From LC029 sp036676475 (lineage in GTDB: Bacteria; Bacillota; Bacilli; Aneurinibacillales; RAOX-1), in contig JAKFCU010000077.1 in the NCBI GenBank assembly GCA_036676475.1, positions 157,048-221,047 of the forward strand: a stretch of DNA of 64,000 nucleotides. The letters are read 5' to 3'. The notes under the pieces are model-generated. The model was not told the DNA's origin. It saw only the letters and a list, made by a program, of their open reading frames with translations, and ran no database searches. Positions 1 to 8,005 of the stretch are shown here, piece by piece; within the stretch, counting starts at the first letter, position 1; the number at the start of each line of letters is the position of its first letter. The position numbers and the translations under genes were made by a program.

Positions 1-1
1 T

Positions 2-823
2 TTTTATGCCAAACTCATTTTCGATGATGTGATGTTAGCCATACAAGGTGCCGCAGCTGCCGGTTGGCACCATCTCATTATTTTTTTAGACCCTGCCATT
101 CAATATTTGTATCAACTTCAATACGTAGAGACACATCTGCCATACACCCAAAAAGTGGAAGAGTTTATCGAAAAAGAATTGGGTCTGGATAATGATGCCT
201 TAAGGGTAGTTAAAGAGGTTTGTATCGATTTAAAACTAGGGGAAATAAACGTCATTATGTGGAATCGTATGAATGCAGGGTATGTCTATCGGAGAATCTA
301 TCTTCCAGCAGAATGGAAAAATTTTTTAAATGAGGAAGAACTAAAAGCGATTGTTGGCCATGAGCTTGGACATCAAAAGTTGGGCGCTGATTCCTTCGTT
401 CCCTTGCGTTTAATCAATCGGATGGGCGATGAATTTCTGTTCACTTTGCTTCCCTTTCAAATGACAGGCTACTTCCTCCTTCTCATGACCTTCATATCCG
501 AAAACTTGAACTACCTTAAAGCGCTGTCTCTAACTCTCCTTTTTCGACTCGTTCACACAGTAATCGAAAATTATTTTGCCAAAAAAGATGAATATCAAGC
601 AGATCATTACGGAAAAACAGTAACGAGTGCCCAAACGATGAAAGCCGCTTTACAAAAGATAGATATACGTGCAAAATTGGAAATCTTACTGAATCTCGAT
701 CAACTGCCTCATGCCAAGCAAGTTTATTATCGTTGGTTATTAAGGAAAGAAGAAGGGTTTATTCGAGAGGCACTATTGGATCATCCTTTTCTGCGTAAGA
801 GAATCGATGCCCTAAAGGTATAA
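2..823 (+). CDS. M48-family metallopeptidase, 5' end outside window
   Basis: A membrane-associated zinc endopeptidase of the M48 (HtpX/Ste24-like) family. Counting from the GTG at 29, the zinc motif HELGH lies at residues 111-115 and the third ligand is E188 in DEYQAD; the C-terminal HPFLRKRIDAL is the usual M48 ending. A hydrophobic stretch between the two motifs (about 140-175) is the expected membrane hairpin. The reading frame stays open to the first bases of the window, so the GTG at 29 is probably not the true start and upstream membrane segments are missing. Substrate unknown; such enzymes are often linked to membrane protein quality control. Followed by a strong shared terminator. Confidence 0.8.
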   Translation, partial: FYAKLIFDDVMLAIQGAAAAGWHHLIIFLDPAIQYLYQLQYVETHLPYTQKVEEFIEKELGLDNDALRVVKEVCIDLKLGEINVIMWNRMNAGYVYRRIYLPAEWKNFLNEEELKAIVGHELGHQKLGADSFVPLRLINRMGDEFLFTLLPFQMTGYFLLLMTFISENLNYLKALSLTLLFRLVHTVIENYFAKKDEYQADHYGKTVTSAQTMKAALQKIDIRAKLEILLNLDQLPHAKQVYYRWLLRKEEGFIREALLDHPFLRKRIDALKV

Positions 824-826
824 TAA

Positions 827-869
827 AATAACATGGGATGTCCCCGTATATTGAGCATCCCATGTTATT
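827..869. terminator. Bidirectional terminator
   Basis: Perfect 14-bp inverted repeat (827-840 with 856-869, arm AATAACATGGGATG) between the convergent M48 and ABC-F genes. Confidence 0.8.
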
Positions 870-875
870 CTTTAC

Positions 876-2774
876 TTACGATCCTTCTGCTATTTCCGAT
901 AACTCCGCCCAACGTTCTAATGTCTCATCTAACTCTTTTGAAGACAAAGCTCTGTCATTGGACAAGGATTGTAACAGGAGATAATCGCTTGCAGCTTTTT
1001 CTATTTGCGAATCCAGGTCTACTATCTTTTCTTCAAGTTTACCGATACGTTCCTCTATCTGCTCAAATTCACGCTGTTCCTTAAAGCTGAGCTTACGAGG
1101 CTTAGCCTCGCTTTTCGACTGACTGGCATTCGTAGATTTCTCCAATTTTTTGTCTAGCTTTTCCTGAGCCTGTTCCAATTTCAGCTGCTCTAGATAATCG
1201 GTATAGGTTCCGAAAAAGGGGTGTAGTGTTCCATCTTCTTGAAGATGGAACAAATGATCGACCGTTTGATCCAGAAATGCCCGATCATGGGAGACCACCA
1301 TCACTGCGCCTGGAAAATGCTCTAAATAATCTTCTAGGATGGCTAAGGTTTGGACATCGAGATCATTCGTTGGCTCATCTAGCAGCAGAACATTGGGCTC
1401 CTCCATAAGTTTGCGTAAAAGGTATAACCTTCTCTTCTCTCCTCCAGAAAGACGGCCAATATTCGTCCATTGTATACTTGGTGGAAACAGGAATCGTTCT
1501 AGCATTTGAGAAGCCGTTAAAACAGATCCGTCCGTGGCATGAATCACTTCGGCCACTTCTTTGATGTAATCGATGACCTTCATATCCGGGTTCAGTTCCA
1601 GGCTTTCTTGATCATAATAAGATAAACGTACCGTCTCTCCCCTGATGATCTCTCCCTCGTCTGGAGTTATCCGTCCTGCTATTAAATTGAGTAAGGTGGA
1701 TTTTCCTGATCCATTCCGTCCGATAATCCCTATTCGATCATCCGGAAGGACAATATAATTAAAATCCTTAATTAACGTTCTGCTTTCCAACCGCTTCGTG
1801 ATATGCTTAAACTCCAACACTTTTTTCCCGAGACGCTTAGATCCTAATGCTCCCCAATCCATTTGTTCACTTTTTATCACATGAGAATTCGCTTGCAGAT
1901 CATGAACTCGATCAATTCTAGCCTTTTGCTTGGTCGTACGCGCTTTAGCTCCTCGGCGAAGCCAAGCCATCTCTCTTCTCAGAAGATTCTTCCGCTTTTC
2001 CTCTGATGCAACAAGTTGTTGAAGCCGTATTTCTTTTTGTTCAAGAAACTGGCTATAATTCCCTTCATAGCGAAACAATTTGGCCTGATCTAGCTCGATA
2101 ATTCCGTTGACAACACGGTCTAAAAAATAACGATCATGAGTGATGAGCAACAAGGCTCCCCGAAATTTGGCTAAATAATCTTCGAGCCACTCCACCGTTT
2201 CATGGTCAATGTGATTGGTCGGCTCATCCAGGATCAAAAGATCGGATGGCTGTATTAAGGTTCTTGCCATCGCTACTCTCTTTTTCTGGCCTCCGGAAAG
2301 CTGGGTCACCTTTTGGGAAAAATCATGGATTCCCAATTTTGTTAATATCGTTTTAGCATGGGTTTCCATTTCCCAAGCCTGGGTAGCATCCATACGGGAA
2401 ATCACTTGTTGTAGCTTATTCTGCAGCGCGGCATCTTGAGCGTTCCGGGAAAGAGAATCCATAATGGACTCATATTCATGAACCACCTTCAACGCAGGAG
2501 TGTCTCCAGCAAACACATAATCCAACACGGTCAGTTCCTCTTCAAAAGTTGGATCCTGAGGGAGGTACTGGACCGTCATTTTGTTGCCAATGACTACTCG
2601 TCCTTGATCCGGCCCCAAAATCCCCGCCACAATCTTTAAAAAAGTGGATTTCCCAGCCCCATTGATTCCGATGAGCCCTATTTTTTCACCTTCACTTACA
2701 CCAAAAGTAACATTATCTAATAAAGGCTTCATGCCATAGGATTTTGATACAGCTTCGAGTGATAATATATTCAT
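876..2774 (-). CDS. ABC-F family ATPase (Uup/YfmR-like)
   Basis: Soluble protein with two fused ABC ATPase domains and no membrane segments, the plan of ABC-F translation factors that act at the ribosomal E site. First Walker A GINGAGKST at 36-44, signature LSGGQKKR and Walker B LLILDEPTNHID; second Walker A GRNGSGKST near 350, LSGGEKRR and LLLDEPTNDLD. Between the domains lies the basic helical linker (about 245-300, rich in R/K), and the last 80 residues form the charged coiled-coil C-terminal domain typical of Uup/YfmR. Length 632 aa matches that subgroup. Monocistronic. A resistance-type ABC-F is less likely given the coiled-coil tail. Confidence 0.88.
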   Translation of the reverse strand: MNILSLEAVSKSYGMKPLLDNVTFGVSEGEKIGLIGINGAGKSTFLKIVAGILGPDQGRVVIGNKMTVQYLPQDPTFEEELTVLDYVFAGDTPALKVVHEYESIMDSLSRNAQDAALQNKLQQVISRMDATQAWEMETHAKTILTKLGIHDFSQKVTQLSGGQKKRVAMARTLIQPSDLLILDEPTNHIDHETVEWLEDYLAKFRGALLLITHDRYFLDRVVNGIIELDQAKLFRYEGNYSQFLEQKEIRLQQLVASEEKRKNLLRREMAWLRRGAKARTTKQKARIDRVHDLQANSHVIKSEQMDWGALGSKRLGKKVLEFKHITKRLESRTLIKDFNYIVLPDDRIGIIGRNGSGKSTLLNLIAGRITPDEGEIIRGETVRLSYYDQESLELNPDMKVIDYIKEVAEVIHATDGSVLTASQMLERFLFPPSIQWTNIGRLSGGEKRRLYLLRKLMEEPNVLLLDEPTNDLDVQTLAILEDYLEHFPGAVMVVSHDRAFLDQTVDHLFHLQEDGTLHPFFGTYTDYLEQLKLEQAQEKLDKKLEKSTNASQSKSEAKPRKLSFKEQREFEQIEERIGKLEEKIVDLDSQIEKAASDYLLLQSLSNDRALSSKELDETLERWAELSEIAEGS

Positions 2775-2845
2775 TTGTCGTACACCTTTACCTCTTTTTT
2801 TCTTATCATAGCATACTTATCAGAAAGATACGTAAAACAAGAACA

Positions 2846-2873
2846 GTGTACCTTGAATGAATTCAAGGTACAC
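2846..2873 (-). terminator. Terminator-like inverted repeat
   Basis: Perfect 13-bp arms (2846-2858 and 2861-2873, GTGTACCTTGAAT) just downstream of the ACT-domain gene; the run of T on the minus strand is weak. Confidence 0.55.
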
Positions 2874-2890
2874 CATATCATATGCCTATC

Positions 2891-3418
2891 TTATTGTATG
2901 GATAATACTTGATTGACCTGAGGCAACTGTTGAATTCTAGTCAATAGAATCGCAGGAATCTCTTCATCCGTTAATGAAACAAGAAGAGCATTTTTTCCTT
3001 TTTGTTCACGGGAAACATTCATACTAGAAATATTGATCTTATACTCTGCCAACACACGGGAGACATCATAGATTACTCCCGGATAATCCTGATGATAGAC
3101 TAAAATGCCATGGCAATTAGGGGTGATACGACATGTATAATCATTAATCTCACTGATAAACACCCCTTGATAATCTTTTGAGAAGGTATATTCATTATTA
3201 CCATTTTCAATAATGGCTAGATGATTCGAATATTCTCCAGAACTTGTTTCAATATGAAGCTTATGATCAGGGGTTTGACCCAATAACCCTTCTATGATTA
3301 AACGGGCAATGTCTTCCCGGTTTTCATGAGATAATATCGTTAGACTGGCCCCATCCATTCGACCTTCAAATTGGTAAATAATTTGTGCTAATGTTCGAAG
3401 TCCCGAAAAATCGGTCAT
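2891..3418 (-). CDS. ACT-domain protein, SerA-tail-like
   Basis: About 175 aa. The C-terminal 70 residues (from GILVYHQDYPGVIYDVSRVL) are an ACT domain of the kind that ends 3-phosphoglycerate dehydrogenase and serine dehydratase beta subunits, which bind amino acids such as serine. The N-terminal 100 residues resemble the intervening substrate-binding domain of long SerA proteins, but no dehydrogenase domain is present, so this is a free-standing regulatory module. Start chosen at the ATG at 3418 because GGGGGG sits 7 nt upstream; an upstream in-frame extension to 3487 is hydrophobic and lacks a ribosome site. Function and ligand are not known; a split SerA regulatory partner is an inference. 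Confidence 0.6.
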   Translation of the reverse strand: MTDFSGLRTLAQIIYQFEGRMDGASLTILSHENREDIARLIIEGLLGQTPDHKLHIETSSGEYSNHLAIIENGNNEYTFSKDYQGVFISEINDYTCRITPNCHGILVYHQDYPGVIYDVSRVLAEYKINISSMNVSREQKGKNALLVSLTDEEIPAILLTRIQQLPQVNQVLSIQ

Positions 3419-3538
3419 GGACAACCCCCCTACTTTCTCGACAGCTAATGTTGTTATCCAGTACCATTTTATGAGGAATCCGAACATTTATCAACAAAAA
3501 AAGGCTCTTTTCCTATTCTCACTAAAAAACGTTCGGCT

Positions 3539-3973
3539 TTAGAGTTGTAACTGTTTCTTCATGACCAAGGCTTCGCCCTCTACAACCTTACTCCCGTCCT
3601 GTTTATATACAATGGTTTGAAGGCGGATCTGCTTTTTTGCATCAATTTTTTCAATGACCTTTACCTCAGCCTTAATGGTATCGCCAATATACACCGGTCC
3701 GACAAAACGTAAATTTTGACTTAGATAGATGGTGTTCGGACCCGGCAATTTCATACCAAGCACGGTGGAAATAAAACTAGCCGTTAGCATTCCATGGGCA
3801 ATTCGATCCTTAAAAAAGGTCTTCTTGGCATATTCAACATCGATATGCATTGGGTTAAAATCTCCCGTGATTCCTGCAAATTGATAAATGTCAGATTCTG
3901 AAACCGTTTTGGTAAAATGGGTTGTGTCTCCTAAGTTAATTTCATCATAGGTTAATTCTTTCTGCATAGACAT
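3539..3973 (-). CDS. MaoC-like (R)-specific enoyl-CoA hydratase
   Basis: 144-aa single hot-dog domain of the MaoC/PhaJ type, hydrating trans-2-enoyl-CoA to (R)-3-hydroxyacyl-CoA in the cytoplasm. The hydratase motif is seen at AGITGDFNPMHID, with the catalytic Asp and His of the D-x4-H pair, followed by AHGMLTASFIS, the conserved segment after the active-site loop. In related organisms such enzymes feed fatty-acid or polyhydroxyalkanoate metabolism; no PHA genes are nearby, so the pathway is open. GGGGAGG lies about 11 nt before the chosen ATG. Confidence 0.82.
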   Translation of the reverse strand: MSMQKELTYDEINLGDTTHFTKTVSESDIYQFAGITGDFNPMHIDVEYAKKTFFKDRIAHGMLTASFISTVLGMKLPGPNTIYLSQNLRFVGPVYIGDTIKAEVKVIEKIDAKKQIRLQTIVYKQDGSKVVEGEALVMKKQLQL

Positions 3974-4062
3974 CCTGCATGGTACCTCCCCTCAAATGTA
4001 AAACTATATCTCAATATACCACAAGCATTTAAACCCCGAATGAGAAAACTGTAATTTTTTGA

Positions 4063-4632
4063 TTAAAAACCCTTTTTTATCAAATCTTCCCTAATTTCTA
4101 CCCAATCCTTTACACGTGAAACCCCATTCGGAAGCTTGGACTGATTATAAGGCGTATCCAGAAGATAAACTGGAACCTTGATCTGCTCCCATATTTGCAA
4201 AGCATTCTCCAAACGGTCTTCTACCATATAATGGACTTTGTTTTCCTGCATAGCTTGAATTTTATCATGGGAACCGGTGCAAATGATGTGTCGGGTTGGA
4301 AAGCCATGCTGTTGTAGCCATTCCTCCGTTAGTTCCTTGAATTCTTTATAACGAGCCGTAATATATACAATTTCAAATCGATCATCGATCCACTTTAATT
4401 GTTCTTGTGCACAGCGCCTGGGGAGACAAGCTTTGTATAATGGGATACTATGTTCATCAAACAAGTCAGAAAATCGATCATATTCCACCCCAAAAATTTC
4501 ATGAAGGTCGTATTGAATTATTTGTTCAGGCTTCACTGTTGTTCCTAACAATTGGTTAAAATAGGGAAGAAACGAATCAAATTCAGACAACGTTCCATCA
4601 ATATCAATCCCCATAGTCTGCCGTTTTATCAT
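4063..4632 (-). CDS. HAD-superfamily nucleotidase (YqfW/NT5C-like)
   Basis: 189-aa HAD phosphohydrolase. Motif I is DIDGT (residues 9-13), giving the nucleophile and acid/base aspartates; motif II is the T of YITARYKE, the Lys of the SHDK segment fits motif III, and VEDR fits motif IV. The short cap and overall length match the 5'(3')-deoxyribonucleotidase type C group (Bacillus YqfW). Likely dephosphorylates pyrimidine deoxynucleotides or a related small phosphate ester; substrate cannot be told from sequence. Well placed AAGGAGG ribosome site (GGATC before ATG). Confidence 0.75.
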   Translation of the reverse strand: MIKRQTMGIDIDGTLSEFDSFLPYFNQLLGTTVKPEQIIQYDLHEIFGVEYDRFSDLFDEHSIPLYKACLPRRCAQEQLKWIDDRFEIVYITARYKEFKELTEEWLQQHGFPTRHIICTGSHDKIQAMQENKVHYMVEDRLENALQIWEQIKVPVYLLDTPYNQSKLPNGVSRVKDWVEIREDLIKKGF

Positions 4633-4739
4633 ATAGATCCTCCTTCTCGTTGTGCCCCGTCAGGGCCTATTCTGTAATCCCTATTTTGCATGCTCCTTAC
4701 CTTTCAAGGAGAAAATAACCTATAAAAAGGAGAAAGCCC

Positions 4740-4988
4740 GTGATTCACACATGCTCATCTTGTCATCAATCAATTCCATTAGATGTCATCAATGTGATTG
4801 ATGAACAAATCGTTATTTGTCCTCACTGTTCTCATCATTATAAGATATACCTCGATCCTAAAGCTAAACAAATTTTAGAAAGCAGCAACCGGGAGATAAT
4901 GAAATACATGATAGCCTATCCCCATGCTCATCCAGAACAAAGGCTGATGAATGAGATGCCTTCGGGAGTGATTAATACTTTTCATTAA
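4740..4988 (+). CDS. Small zinc-ribbon protein
   Basis: 82 aa starting with GTG after AAAAGGAGAAAGCCC. CxxC pairs at CSSCH (residues 5-8) and CPHC (about 27-30) form a zinc ribbon; the rest is a short helical tail. Not recognised beyond that. Stands alone on the plus strand and ends at a strong terminator shared with the convergent thioredoxin gene. Confidence 0.65.
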   Translation: MIHTCSSCHQSIPLDVINVIDEQIVICPHCSHHYKIYLDPKAKQILESSNREIMKYMIAYPHAHPEQRLMNEMPSGVINTFH

Positions 4989-5019
4989 AAAAAACTTGGC
5001 TAGCGCCAAGTTTTTTTTT
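4987..5019. terminator. Bidirectional terminator
   Basis: AAACTTGGC / GCCAAGTTT stem with a TAGC loop, flanked by A8 and T9 runs, so it works for both convergent genes. Confidence 0.88.
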
Positions 5020-5026
5020 ATTCGCT

Positions 5027-5365
5027 CTACAACGATGTGCTAACCTGAATAGCTCTTTGTAAAAATTGTTCAATTTCATCTCGGGATTTGCCAAGTTTGC
5101 TTACAAAACGGACAAGTTCCTTACCATTTAAAAAAGCAACAAAGCTTGGAATTCCAAAAATGTCAAGTTCCTGTCCCAATTCTAGAAATTTATCACGATC
5201 CACTGCTATAAATGTAATATCTGAAGAAAAAGCCTCTTCTACTTCCGGCATAAAAGCATCAATTCGGTGGCAATCCGGGCACCATTGTGTATAAAATTTT
5301 GCAACAGTTACTTGATTTTTATTGATTTGTTCTTGCCACTCTTGCAGACTTGTGATTTCAACCAA
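5027..5365 (-). CDS. Thioredoxin-family protein
   Basis: 112-aa thioredoxin fold with active site WCPDC (canonical is WCGPC) and the cis-proline segment GIPSFVAFLNG. Cytoplasmic, no signal peptide. The start is a TTG at 5365 with AGGGAGAG 9 nt upstream; an upstream in-frame extension overlaps the 59-aa gene and is rejected. The CPDC motif differs from the housekeeping thioredoxin, suggesting a specialised reductant. It is the second gene of a pair with the small ORF 24 nt upstream, and lies under 1 kb from a SelW-like redox protein. Confidence 0.82.
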   Translation of the reverse strand: MVEITSLQEWQEQINKNQVTVAKFYTQWCPDCHRIDAFMPEVEEAFSSDITFIAVDRDKFLELGQELDIFGIPSFVAFLNGKELVRFVSKLGKSRDEIEQFLQRAIQVSTSL

Positions 5366-5388
5366 TATTCTTCTCTCCCTTTGAAAGT

Positions 5389-5568
5389 TTATTCCACTTC
5401 CTTTACGTATTGACGAAGAAGTTTCGTTTCTTCTTCTACCTGATTTAAAGAGCTTGGGGACAAGACTACCCACTTTGGTGGAAGACGGTTGACGGCTTCC
5501 TTTTGTTTATCTTGCTTGAGAAACTCCCCTTCTGTAAGTAGCTTTTCTAATTCTTTTTCGACATCCAT
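5389..5568 (-). CDS. Small conserved-looking protein upstream of thioredoxin
   Basis: 59-aa ORF, ATG at 5568 preceded by AAAGGAAT at a suitable distance, ending 24 nt before the thioredoxin TTG. Begins MDVEKELEKLLTEGEF, has a central NRLPPKWVVLSPSS segment and an acidic helical tail ending RQYVKEVE. No transmembrane segment or cysteine. Family not recognised; the tight spacing suggests co-transcription with the thioredoxin. Confidence 0.6.
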   Translation of the reverse strand: MDVEKELEKLLTEGEFLKQDKQKEAVNRLPPKWVVLSPSSLNQVEEETKLLRQYVKEVE

Positions 5569-5706
5569 TTTCCGTATTCCTTTCTTAAAACAGAATCTGT
5601 TTTATCTTTTTCTATTATATTCACTTATATACGTATTCAAATGCCCAACTGTTAGTTGTATAATTAGTAACAAGTTTATTGGTTTTAAAGAAAGGACTGT
5701 GTTGTT

Positions 5707-6069
5707 ATGAGTGATGAGTTACTTAAACAGATTCTTGAAGAAATAAAATCAATGAATCAGCGTATGGATCGAATGGAATCAAGTTTAGAAAGTGTTGAAT
5801 CAAGCTTAGAAAGTGTTGAATCAGGTTTAGAAAGTGTTGAATCAGGGGTACAGGATACTAGGGCGAAAATGAATTCCCGCTTTGACACATTGGAACTTAA
5901 AATTTCTCTTTTAGAGAAAAATTTATATGATTTTAGAAAGAATGTTTCAGGCCAATTTGATATTTTAATCAATGATCGAATTGACCGTTTGGAGCGCCGC
6001 CAAGATCTTTCAGTGGTACGTCTGGATCGCGTTGAAGCGGATGTATCCCGTTTACGTGAGAGGCAATAA
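5707..6069 (+). CDS. Coiled-coil protein with tandem heptad repeats
   Basis: 120 aa, ATG after AAAGAAAGGACTGTGTTGTT. Almost entirely predicted coiled coil: residues 25-45 are three near-identical heptads SLESVES encoded by three 21-bp tandem DNA repeats (5779-5841), and the C-terminal half keeps heptad spacing (IDRLERRQDLSVVRLDRVEADVSRLRERQ region). No signal peptide or membrane segment. Resembles small Bacillales coiled-coil proteins of unknown role; function not assigned. Confidence 0.65.
   Translation: MSDELLKQILEEIKSMNQRMDRMESSLESVESSLESVESGLESVESGVQDTRAKMNSRFDTLELKISLLEKNLYDFRKNVSGQFDILINDRIDRLERRQDLSVVRLDRVEADVSRLRERQ
5779..5841 (+). repeat. Three 21-bp in-frame tandem repeats
   Basis: Units at 5779-5799, 5800-5820 and 5821-5841 differ by one or two bases and each encodes one heptad; copy number could vary by slippage without breaking the frame. 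Confidence 0.85.
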
Positions 6070-6150
6070 AAACTTACACAAAAACAGAACAAAAGTTCTT
6101 TGATACTTTATGGGGTAAAATGAAAATAAAAGGAAGATTCACTCTCCCTT

Positions 6151-6402
6151 TTATTTGAGTACAGCCTGTCTGATCAATCTAGATACTTCTTCTTTTTCAG
6201 GAAATCTTCCCTGCTCCTTCTTGGAATAGACTAACTGATTATTTACCGTGACTTCGAAAATCCCTCCCCCTTTTGGCAAAAGGTTAATTTCATCAATATC
6301 AAAACGGAAATTGGAGTCATCCATTAATTCATCCACCAAACTGATGGCTTTTGGTAAAAAGTTTCACATATTGCAATATTCAATTTGCACCTTTAGTTTC
6401 AT
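6151..6402 (-). CDS. SelW/Rdx-family selenoprotein, in-frame UGA in CxxU motif
   Basis: Reading the TGA at 6366-6364 as selenocysteine gives an 83-residue protein starting MKLKVQIEYCNMU and continuing NFLPKAISLVDELM. This is the Rdx (SelW/SelT/SelH) fold: the redox motif is C10-x-x-U13, the same positions as in animal selenoprotein W, followed by the family's GGGIFEVTVN and YSKKEQGRFPE segments. AAGGAGG lies 12 nt before the ATG at 6402. ATG, TGA and the downstream frame are all in phase. Without Sec readthrough only a 12-residue peptide or an artificial TTG start at 6339 remains, so ordinary gene callers would truncate it. No selA/B/C/D genes occur in the window, so use of Sec is inferred; a TGT/TGC to TGA error or mutation is the alternative. 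Confidence 0.75.
6335..6355 (-). promoter_or_regulatory. Candidate bacterial SECIS hairpin
   Basis: Immediately after the TGA, ACCAAA (6355-6350) pairs with TTTGGT (6340-6335) around a 9-nt loop AGCCATCAG with a G at its second position. About 14 nt separate the TGA from the loop, close to the spacing known for bacterial SECIS elements; the stem is short. Confidence 0.4.
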
Positions 6403-6496
6403 AGAAAGATAATTCCTCCTTGTCCAATCTTTATTCACTTTTATTATATACAAACCTTAAATGTGAGCCAATATATGGATGGGCTCATAACGGTCC

Positions 6497-6913
6497 TTAA
6501 AATGGTTTATTAACCATCAAATACCCAATCGTTGCCAGACTAACTACAATAAAAATGGCCAAACAATAACTTTGCGTCCGTAAAATCTTTAGCTCTTTTT
6601 CAGCATAGAGCTTTCCGCTTTCTACCACCGAGTTCATTCCACGAACCAAGATTTTTTTTGTGATATAGAATATGACGACATAAATGAGCATGGAAATAAT
6701 CAACCACGGCTGAAGTACATATTCAAAACTCGACACAAAGAAAAAACCAAGTCCGGTAATCCATAGCACAATATCGGCAAACACATCTGTCTTTTTATAA
6801 GTCTGAAATAATCGTTGAGTCTGTTCGACATTCCTTAATCTTGGAATGACAAACAAAGGAATCAATTTTCCTGCTACTGCAAGTAAATGAATGGTTAGCA
6901 CAAGATAAAACAT
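6497..6913 (-). CDS. Four-helix membrane protein (DUF2269-like)
   Basis: 138 aa with four hydrophobic segments (about 1-20, 48-66, 70-88, 115-133), N-terminus MFYLVLTIHLLAVAGKLIPLF. The length, the early His and the layout resemble the DUF2269 integral membrane group; role unknown. Its ATG follows GGAGAGCAAATCTG. Monocistronic or loosely linked upstream of the SelW-like gene. Confidence 0.55.
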   Translation of the reverse strand: MFYLVLTIHLLAVAGKLIPLFVIPRLRNVEQTQRLFQTYKKTDVFADIVLWITGLGFFFVSSFEYVLQPWLIISMLIYVVIFYITKKILVRGMNSVVESGKLYAEKELKILRTQSYCLAIFIVVSLATIGYLMVNKPF

Positions 6914-6987
6914 CAGATTTGCTCTCCTTATGGATAATCATTACCTTCATTCTAACAAGCAGCACATGGGATGTAAACGTGACCAGT

Positions 6988-7884
6988 TTAATACCGGCCG
7001 CTTTTAACTACTGCTTTCATCAGTTGTATAAAAAAATCAGCCGCTTTGGATAGATATCTTCCTTTTTTATATCCAATGACAAGGGTGCGAGTAGGGCTGA
7101 GCTCACCAATTGGAAGATAAACGGGAACATACGATGACCGTCTTGTTCTCGTTACCATTCTAGGAATAAACCCAATCCCCATTCCAGCAGCTACAAGAGA
7201 TTGAACCGTTTCAATATTGGTAGTTTCAAACACGACCTTGGGTTCAAATCCGGCTTGCTGACAAAGGCGATTGGATATTTCCCGAAAACCTTGGCCTTTT
7301 TTTAGAAAGATAAACGGTTCAGTGCTGCACTCAGCAAGAGAAACTGTTGGCATCGAAGAAAAAGGATGGTTAGGCGGAACAGCCAAGAGGATCTCCTCTT
7401 CAAGGAGAGGAATCATTTCTAACCCCTCTTCTTCAACCGGCAATGATAATAGGCTAAAATCAGTCTGACCGCGGGCCGTCAACATCTCCAATTGGGCCGT
7501 TGTTTCTTCAATCAATACTAGCTCAATTCCAGGAAACTCCCGTTGAAACTGCTGAAGTGCTGCTGGAAGCAAGTGAGCTCCGGTTATAGGAAGACTTCCG
7601 ATCACAATCTGACCCCTATGACTTTCTGCAACATCCATCATTTCTTGTTTTAATTGTACAACCTGATCTAACACTTTAGATGCTTGATCTACAAATCTTT
7701 TTCCTGCATAAGTCAGTTGAATATCACCTGGTCTTCGTTCAAACAGCTGCACACCAAGTTCCTTTTCTAATTTCATGACTTGTTGGCTTAAAGAAGGCTG
7801 GGCTAAGTGAAGCTTCTCTGCTGCTCTTGAAAAATTCCGCTCCTCTGCTAGCATGAGCGCATACTCCAATTGACGCAGTTCCAT
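6988..7884 (-). CDS. LysR-family transcriptional regulator
   Basis: 298 aa: winged helix-turn-helix at residues 1-60 (MELRQLEYALMLAEERNFSRAAEKLHLAQPSLS...) and a periplasmic-binding-like effector domain from about 90. Related in layout to Bacillus CcpC/CysL/YwfK-type regulators. It is divergent from leuC with 121 bp between the starts, so it probably controls leuCD and itself; the effector could be a leucine-pathway intermediate, which is inference. Ribosome site AAGGAGGGTGCC before ATG. Confidence 0.88.
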   Translation of the reverse strand: MELRQLEYALMLAEERNFSRAAEKLHLAQPSLSQQVMKLEKELGVQLFERRPGDIQLTYAGKRFVDQASKVLDQVVQLKQEMMDVAESHRGQIVIGSLPITGAHLLPAALQQFQREFPGIELVLIEETTAQLEMLTARGQTDFSLLSLPVEEEGLEMIPLLEEEILLAVPPNHPFSSMPTVSLAECSTEPFIFLKKGQGFREISNRLCQQAGFEPKVVFETTNIETVQSLVAAGMGIGFIPRMVTRTRRSSYVPVYLPIGELSPTRTLVIGYKKGRYLSKAADFFIQLMKAVVKSGRY

Positions 7885-7901
7885 GGCACCCTCCTTTTTC
7901 T

Positions 7902-7918
7902 TATAGGATTTTCCTATA
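7902..7918. promoter_or_regulatory. Candidate LysR operator
   Basis: Palindrome TATAGGA-TTT-TCCTATA in the divergent lysR-leuC intergenic region, with the dyad symmetry expected of a LysR-type box. Confidence 0.5.
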
Positions 7919-8005
7919 GCATTTATAGTTATTATATCTTAGACTTAATCTATGTGAAATGTTAAAAATTAAGTAACAAGTTCCACAACGAAAGGGGCCC
8001 ATAAG

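Noticed and set aside
833..1084. 83-aa plus-strand ORF
   Set aside because: Opposite-strand shadow of the ABC-F gene beginning inside a terminator.
6151..6339. Short TTG-start version of the SelW-like protein (62 aa)
   Set aside because: Lacks the redox motif and any ribosome site; the ATG at 6402 with AAGGAGG and in-phase TGA explains the frame better.
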